Shown one piece after another: positions 40,574 through 44,718 of a stretch of 44,718 nt of DNA; within the stretch, counting starts at the first letter, position 1, and each line of letters starts with the position of its first letter. Made by a program: the position numbers and the translations under genes. Origin of the DNA: Bacteroidota bacterium (GTDB lineage: Bacteria > Bacteroidota > Bacteroidia > Chitinophagales > Chitinophagaceae); assembly GCA_018267545.1 (NCBI GenBank), contig JAFDYG010000526.1:1-44718 (forward strand). The letters are read 5' to 3'. Below the pieces are notes generated by a model. The model did not search any database. It was given only the letters and a program-made list of their open reading frames with translations, and was not told where the DNA came from.

Positions 40574-41037
40574 GCCATAACACATCTCATCCTCCCCATG
40601 CCAGGGTATTTTTTTTCTTGCTATGTACGCAATTGCCCAATAACCATTCCCATGCAGCCCTCGCCAATCCTACATTAGCCGGGCACGACATTTTCAGTAA
40701 CCTTTACAGGGCTCTTAGAAAGATAAACTCAAGCACAAACAGGATGATTACGGGTAGTTAGCGAAGGGTTACAGAAAGCGGACGATACTAATCGATCCGC
40801 TTTCACCTTTTAAGCATAAACATTTAGCCCCAATCTCAAACACTTAAAACAACATGCGCCCGTCCATACGTACATTCGCCTACTTTCTTCTCATCATCGA
40901 AATATTGGCGCCGGCTTTTAAAAAAACAGCCGCATCCTCCTTTTCTCCCCCCTGTCCAAACTCATACCATCACATAACCAGCGTCATGCCCCTCCCTCCC
41001 CCCTCTCTCTACTTTTATGGCAATAAAATATATTGCC
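40574..41037. other. Intergenic region with one palindrome
   Basis: No convincing gene. A frame from 40854 has a hydrophobic start but runs into the dehydrogenase gene with poor codon pattern and was not accepted. The only clear structure is the palindrome at 40774-40804. Confidence 0.5.
40774..40804. promoter_or_regulatory. Long palindrome/hairpin
   Basis: GAAAGCGGA, then CGAT-ACTA-ATCG plus one A, then TCCGCTTTC: 9-base perfect outer arms and a 4-base inner stem. CCTTTT follows, so it may be a terminator; it also lies ~230 bases before the AdhP-like gene and could be an operator. Confidence 0.5.
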
Positions 41038-42129
41038 ATGCTCCCCAAAAAAATGAAAGCCGCCGTCGTCCATAACTTCGGCGAAGCCCTTCAAATAGAA
41101 GAAAGGCCCGTCCCAACACCCGGCCTCCACCAAATCCTCGTAAAAGTCATCGCCAGCGGCGTCTGTCACACCGACCTCCACGCCGTCAGCGGCGACTGGC
41201 CCGTAAAGCCAAAGATGCCCCTCGTACCCGGCCACGAAGCCATCGGCTACGTCGTCGCCGCAGGCCCAGAACCCGGCAACATAAAAGAAGGCGACATCGT
41301 CGGCGTCCCCTGGCTCTACAGCGCCTGCGGCTGCTGCGAATACTGCATCACCGGCTGGGAAACCCTCTGCGAACACCAGCAGAACGGCGGCTACAGCGTC
41401 GACGGCGGCTACGCCGAATACGTCCTCGCCGACGCCCGCTACGTCGGCCGCTTTCCCGCTAACATCGACTTCATGCAAATGGCGCCCATCATCTGCGCCG
41501 GCGTCACCGTATATAAAGGACTCAAAGAAACCGATACCCGCCCCGGACAATGGGTCGCCATCTCCGGTATCGGCGGGCTCGGCCACCTCGCCGTCCAATA
41601 CGCAAAAGCCATGGGCCTCCAGGTCGCAGCCATCGACGTCTCCGACGACAAGCTCGAGCTCGCAAAACAGCTCGGCGCAAACCTCGTCGTCAACGCAAAA
41701 AAACAAGACCCCGGAGCCTACCTGAAGAAAGAAGTCGGCGGCATGCACGGCGTCCTCGTAACCGCCGTCTCGCCCATCGCCTTCAAGCAAGGCCTCTCCG
41801 CCCTGCGCCGCAAAGGCACCCTCGCACTCAACGGCCTGCCCCCCGGCGGCTTCGACCTGCCCATCTTCGACACCGTCCTCAACCGCTATACCATCCGAGG
41901 CTCCATCGTTGGCACCCGCCAGGACCTCCAGGAAGCCATCGACTTCGCCGTCGCCGGTAAGGTAAAAGCGACCATCCACACCGCAAAGCTCGAAGACATC
42001 AACAGCGTCTTCGATACGATGAAAAAGGGCGAAATCGAAGGCCGTATGGTGCTCCAGATCGCCGACCCCGCCTCCATCGGCCCCCGCGTAAAACACGCCC
42101 ACAAGATCACCCAAAGCGCCACCACCTGA
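41038..42129 (+). CDS. adhP: AdhP-like zinc alcohol dehydrogenase
   Basis: 363 residues from [20 protein letters not shown], which aligns with the usual start of AdhP; an ATG 21 bases earlier is possible. Catalytic zinc ligands Cys43 ([15 protein letters not shown]) and His66-Glu67 (VPGHEAIG); structural cysteines at 97, 100, 103 and 111 ([16 protein letters not shown]); NAD site [18 protein letters not shown]. The enzyme interconverts primary alcohols and aldehydes with NAD. Compared with family members the C-terminus has a ~20-residue extension ([17 protein letters not shown]). It stands just before a small unknown gene and a universal stress gene, as often in microaerobic or stress clusters. 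Confidence 0.88.
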   Translation: MLPKKMKAAVVHNFGEALQIEERPVPTPGLHQILVKVIASGVCHTDLHAVSGDWPVKPKMPLVPGHEAIGYVVAAGPEPGNIKEGDIVGVPWLYSACGCCEYCITGWETLCEHQQNGGYSVDGGYAEYVLADARYVGRFPANIDFMQMAPIICAGVTVYKGLKETDTRPGQWVAISGIGGLGHLAVQYAKAMGLQVAAIDVSDDKLELAKQLGANLVVNAKKQDPGAYLKKEVGGMHGVLVTAVSPIAFKQGLSALRRKGTLALNGLPPGGFDLPIFDTVLNRYTIRGSIVGTRQDLQEAIDFAVAGKVKATIHTAKLEDINSVFDTMKKGEIEGRMVLQIADPASIGPRVKHAHKITQSATT

Positions 42130-42193
42130 CGAAAGTCAGTGCGACGCCTGCCCGCAGTCATCACCCGCAAGCCACAATGAAAATACTTTTGTT

Positions 42194-42559
42194 ATGGAAA
42201 CAAATTCATCGACTATGGATGCCGCCAGACAACGGCTCTTCCATGAAGTTCAGCGGCAGTTCAACGAAACCTACCCCTACCTGAACCTGGAAGCAGTGAA
42301 GACAGAACCGGGCGAAAGAATCGTCCCCACAAATGATACTGACAGCCTGCTGGCGAAAACCCTGCTGGCGGACCAAATCCACCTCGACGGCCATATGCGG
42401 GTAGCCGAGCTGGAAAGCGCACTGGAACAGCACTTCGGCCATCCGGTTAAAGTCCTTCGAAAAAGTGGCCACACATGGCTGGAAACGCGCCTGACACGAG
42501 CATGGACTCTTCACCAGCAAAACGAACAGGGACGAAGCATCGCCCATGGCTTCGACTGA
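42194..42559 (+). CDS. Hypothetical protein, 121 residues
   Basis: Soluble, no signal peptide, starting METNSSTMDAARQRLFHEVQ. The run RQFNETYPYLNLEAVKTEPG, LDGHMRVAELESALEQHFGH and VKVLRKSGHTWLETRLTRAW has good codon pattern and secondary structure and resembles small conserved proteins found near universal stress genes in this phylum. A TAnnTTTG match (TACTTTTG, 42184-42191) ends 2 bases before the ATG; if it is the promoter, the start would be the Met at 42215. Function unknown. Confidence 0.6.
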   Translation: METNSSTMDAARQRLFHEVQRQFNETYPYLNLEAVKTEPGERIVPTNDTDSLLAKTLLADQIHLDGHMRVAELESALEQHFGHPVKVLRKSGHTWLETRLTRAWTLHQQNEQGRSIAHGFD

Positions 42560-42585
42560 CACAACCACCCAAAACATTAAAACAT

Positions 42586-43407
42586 ATGAAACAAATACTA
42601 TTCGTCAGCTCCAGCAACCAATTCCCCGAAGGAGCCTTCAACCTCCTAAAGGCGCTCCAGCTGCAGGAACGCACCCACGTCCGCGGCCTCTTCTTCAAAG
42701 CCGTCGACTACGTCGAGCTGGCTACCCTCGGCGCCACCAGCGCCGTCAGCGCCATGGTGGAATACGACTACAAGGAAATCGAAAAGCTGGCCGAACAACA
42801 AACCTACTTCGCCAACCGCTGCGAAAAAAGCTATATCCCCTTCGACATCGTCGATGGCGCACAGGAATTCGACAAGAGCCTGCTCATCAAAGAAAGCCGC
42901 TTCGCTGACCTGATCATCATCAGCGGCGAGCTCTTCTGCGAAACACAGTCGCACCGCCAGCCCAACACCTTCCTCCACGAAGCCCTCCACGCCGCCGAAT
43001 GCCCCGCCATCATTGTCCCCGAAAACTTCGAAAAGCTGGAGCACCTCTTCGTCGCCTATGACGGCTCCCTCGAATCCATGTATGCCATTAAGCAGTTCTG
43101 CTACCTCTTCCCCAACCTGACCGATCTCCCCACCGAGATAGCCTATGCAAAACATGAAGAATCCATAGACATGCCCGACCTCGATCTCCTGAAAAAGTTC
43201 ACACGCCTGAAATTCAACGCCATCAATTTCAATAAGCTGCAATTCAAAGCCTCCGACTATTTCGCTACCTGGATCAGTGAGAAAAAGAACGCCCTCCTGA
43301 TCACCGGCTCCTTTGGAAGGTCCAGCCTGTCTTATCTGGCAAAACCCAGCTTTGCCGATGAAATCATCCATCAGCATACCCTTCCCCTTTTTATCGCCCA
43401 CCCTTAA
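42586..43407 (+). CDS. Universal stress protein family, tandem-domain type
   Basis: 273 residues from MKQILFVSSSNQFPEGAFNL; upstream in-frame codons belong to the previous gene. Two UspA-like halves: the first ends in LIIISGELFCETQ and CPAIIVPENFEKLEHLFVAY, the second begins YDGSLESMYAIKQFCYLFPN and ends LLITGSFGRSSLSYLAKPSF plus TLPLFIAHP. The GxxGRSS element corresponds to the ATP-binding G-2x-G-9x-G(S/T) motif. It probably shares a transcript with the preceding small gene (26-base gap). Confidence 0.85.
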   Translation: MKQILFVSSSNQFPEGAFNLLKALQLQERTHVRGLFFKAVDYVELATLGATSAVSAMVEYDYKEIEKLAEQQTYFANRCEKSYIPFDIVDGAQEFDKSLLIKESRFADLIIISGELFCETQSHRQPNTFLHEALHAAECPAIIVPENFEKLEHLFVAYDGSLESMYAIKQFCYLFPNLTDLPTEIAYAKHEESIDMPDLDLLKKFTRLKFNAINFNKLQFKASDYFATWISEKKNALLITGSFGRSSLSYLAKPSFADEIIHQHTLPLFIAHP

Positions 43408-43443
43408 ACACCATGACATAAGGTGAATTTGTATTAATTTCGG

Positions 43444-43480
43444 CCTGCGCCGCGCCCGACCGGGCGGCGCAGGTTTATTT
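43444..43480 (+). terminator. Strong hairpin abutting the next start codon
   Basis: CCTGCGCC, GC bulge, GCCC, loop GACC, GGGC, GGCGCAGG, then TTTATTT and directly the kinase ATG at 43481. It looks like the terminator of the stress gene but also covers the only AGG that could serve as ribosome site for the kinase, so it may act as an attenuator. Confidence 0.65.
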
Positions 43481-44718
43481 ATGAAATACCGCAAATCCAC
43501 CAGTCCCCTGCTCACCGGCCTGATCATTTTCCTCAGCGTCATGGGCGTCCTCTGGGCCTTCCACAGCCCAGCTGCCGACAAAGACTGGATCCTGCTCTCC
43601 GACATCCTATTCCTCGCCGCCTCCCTCCTCATCCTCTATTTCACCAACTTCACCCGCGGCAGAGCCTCCGAAGAACGCCGCAGCGAGCTCGAAGCAAGCC
43701 TCCGCCTCGTTGTCCGGAATATAAAAGACTACGCCATCTTCCTCGTCGACCCCGAAGGCCGCGTCATGAGCTGGAACCAGGGTGCACAGCAGATCAAAGG
43801 CTACACCGAAGACGAGACCATAGGCAAGCCCATCTCACTGTTCTACACCGATGAGGAAGCCCGCAACGGCGAACCCTTCAACAACCTCCAGCGCGCCGCA
43901 GAAGAAGGCCGCTACGAAAGCATCGGCCTTCGCAAAAGAAAAGACGGCAGCCTCTTCTACGCCGACGTCGTCTTTACTCCTCTCTACGACGATAGAAACA
44001 ACCTCAAAGGTTTTATAAAAATAACCCGCGACATCTCCGACCGGAAGAAAGCCGAGTCCGACATCCTCGGCTCGCTCCAGCGCGAAAAAGAGCTAAACGA
44101 CCTCAAATCCCGCTTCGTCTCCATCGCCTCCCACGAATTCAAAACACCCCTCAGCGTCATCCTTTCTTCGACTAATCTCATCGAGAAATATCCCGAAACC
44201 GGCATGCAGCCACAGCGCCTCAAACATACCCATCGCATCCGCTCCAACGTCAATAACCTCAAACAAATCCTCAACGACTTCCTCTCCCTCGAAAAGCTCG
44301 AGGCCGGCGTCACCAACAACACCCCCATACCCACCGACCTCCTGCCCTTCCTCGAAGAAACCATCCACGACCTCGAAGAAGCCCGCAAAGAAGGCCAGCA
44401 CATCACCATTCAAACCGAAGGCCCCCTCCATCCCATCCCCGTCGACCCCTACCTCCTACGCAACGTCCTGACCAACCTGCTCTCCAACGCCATCAAATAT
44501 TCCCCCGAACAGTCCCCCATCTGCTGCGCCGTCCACTTCCACCACGAAACCGTCTCCATCTCGATAAAAGATTGCGGCATGGGCATCCCCGCCGAAGACC
44601 AGCCCCACCTCTTCGAACGCTTCTTCCGCGCTTCCAACACCACCGGCATCTCCGGCACCGGCCTCGGCCTCAGCATCGTCCGCCGCTACCTCGACCTGAT
44701 GGGCGGCTCCATCGCCCT
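43481..44718 (+). CDS. PAS-domain membrane sensor histidine kinase (3' partial)
   Basis: 412 residues to the window edge, frame still open. Two membrane segments at ~9-27 and ~35-52 with a short loop between; a helix; a PAS domain at ~75-190 (NIKDYAIFLVDPEGRVMSWN, GYTEDETIGKPISLFYTDEE); HisKA with phospho-His in SIASHEFKTPLSVI; and an ATPase domain with RNVLTNLLSNAIKYSP (N box), DCGMGIPAEDQPHLFERFF and GTGLGLSIVRRYLDLMGG. The missing part should be only the last strand or two, unless receiver domains follow. Its start is 7 bases after a strong hairpin. Confidence 0.9.
   Translation, partial: MKYRKSTSPLLTGLIIFLSVMGVLWAFHSPAADKDWILLSDILFLAASLLILYFTNFTRGRASEERRSELEASLRLVVRNIKDYAIFLVDPEGRVMSWNQGAQQIKGYTEDETIGKPISLFYTDEEARNGEPFNNLQRAAEEGRYESIGLRKRKDGSLFYADVVFTPLYDDRNNLKGFIKITRDISDRKKAESDILGSLQREKELNDLKSRFVSIASHEFKTPLSVILSSTNLIEKYPETGMQPQRLKHTHRIRSNVNNLKQILNDFLSLEKLEAGVTNNTPIPTDLLPFLEETIHDLEEARKEGQHITIQTEGPLHPIPVDPYLLRNVLTNLLSNAIKYSPEQSPICCAVHFHHETVSISIKDCGMGIPAEDQPHLFERFFRASNTTGISGTGLGLSIVRRYLDLMGGSIA

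Noticed and set aside
40854-41075. Possible 73-residue protein with hydrophobic start
   Set aside because: Overlaps the start of the dehydrogenase, has no ribosome site and poor codon pattern after residue 25.
40984-42114. Long open frame on the minus strand opposite the AdhP-like gene
   Set aside because: Its codons mirror the GC-rich third positions of the plus-strand gene and the product is an unnatural Gly/Asp/Val-rich chain; the plus strand has all zinc and NAD motifs.
42646-43632. 328-residue minus-strand frame opposite the universal stress gene
   Set aside because: Antisense shadow; the plus strand carries two recognisable Usp halves.

Overview
The window looks like chromosomal DNA of a soil or plant-associated Bacteroidota bacterium, most likely Chitinophagaceae. 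The grounds are the Bacteroides-type conjugative transposon tra genes, secreted RHS/YD-repeat proteins with a Bacteroidota-type N-terminus, DUF4369/TlpA thioredoxin lipoproteins, LytS/LytTR two-component genes, weak Shine-Dalgarno sites and at least one TAnnTTTG-type -7 element. No rRNA, tRNA or CRISPR array was seen.

Layout. (1) 1-6799, plus strand: a tightly packed conjugation operon: the end of TraG (VirB4-like ATPase) fused in frame to a TraI-like domain, two further TraI-like secreted proteins, TraJ, TraK, a TraL-sized protein, TraM, TraN, and a small winged-helix protein overlapping traN. The start of traG lies outside the window. (2) 6879-11451, minus strand, visibly AT-richer: a graveyard of polymorphic-toxin cassettes. 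It holds immunity genes (an Imm8 type, an Imm26-like type and three unnamed), short C-terminal tails of otherwise lost toxins abutting their immunity genes, two damaged IS1-family transposases, and at least six copies of an IS1-end-like repeat, all in the same orientation. (3) 10981-23790, minus strand: a compact five-gene operon read as outer-membrane barrel/coiled-coil protein, YD-repeat protein with an LRR-like end, Ig/stalk protein with a C-terminal coiled coil, RHS protein with a C-terminal toxin, and immunity protein. The graveyard in (2) is its downstream tail. (4) 24133-26114, plus strand: two near-identical ~290-bp leaders, each ending exactly at a start codon. One precedes a PD-(D/E)XK (Rpn-like) nuclease, the other a cysteine-less CHC2-like protein. 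Both copies fold on paper into the same nested helices, with compatible base changes. (5) 26145-44718: ordinary chromosomal genes: GAF histidine kinase, lipoprotein esterase, LytS/LytTR pair, small secreted proteins, a glyoxalase pseudogene, two convergent TlpA-like thiol proteins, pseudo-receiver, DUF2252, YciE/F-type ferritin-like protein, two zinc alcohol dehydrogenases, NnrU-like membrane protein, yellow/MRJP-like lipoprotein, DUF4142 protein, universal stress protein, and a PAS sensor kinase running off the end.

Main points of interest: the duplicated structured leader RNA in front of two unrelated genes, one of them a nuclease; the RHS operon with its own barrel and stalk proteins, which may be a self-contained surface toxin-display system; and the repeated unit of end sequence, toxin tail and immunity gene downstream of it, which may record successive toxin replacements. 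All functional statements rest on motif recognition by eye; no searches were run.
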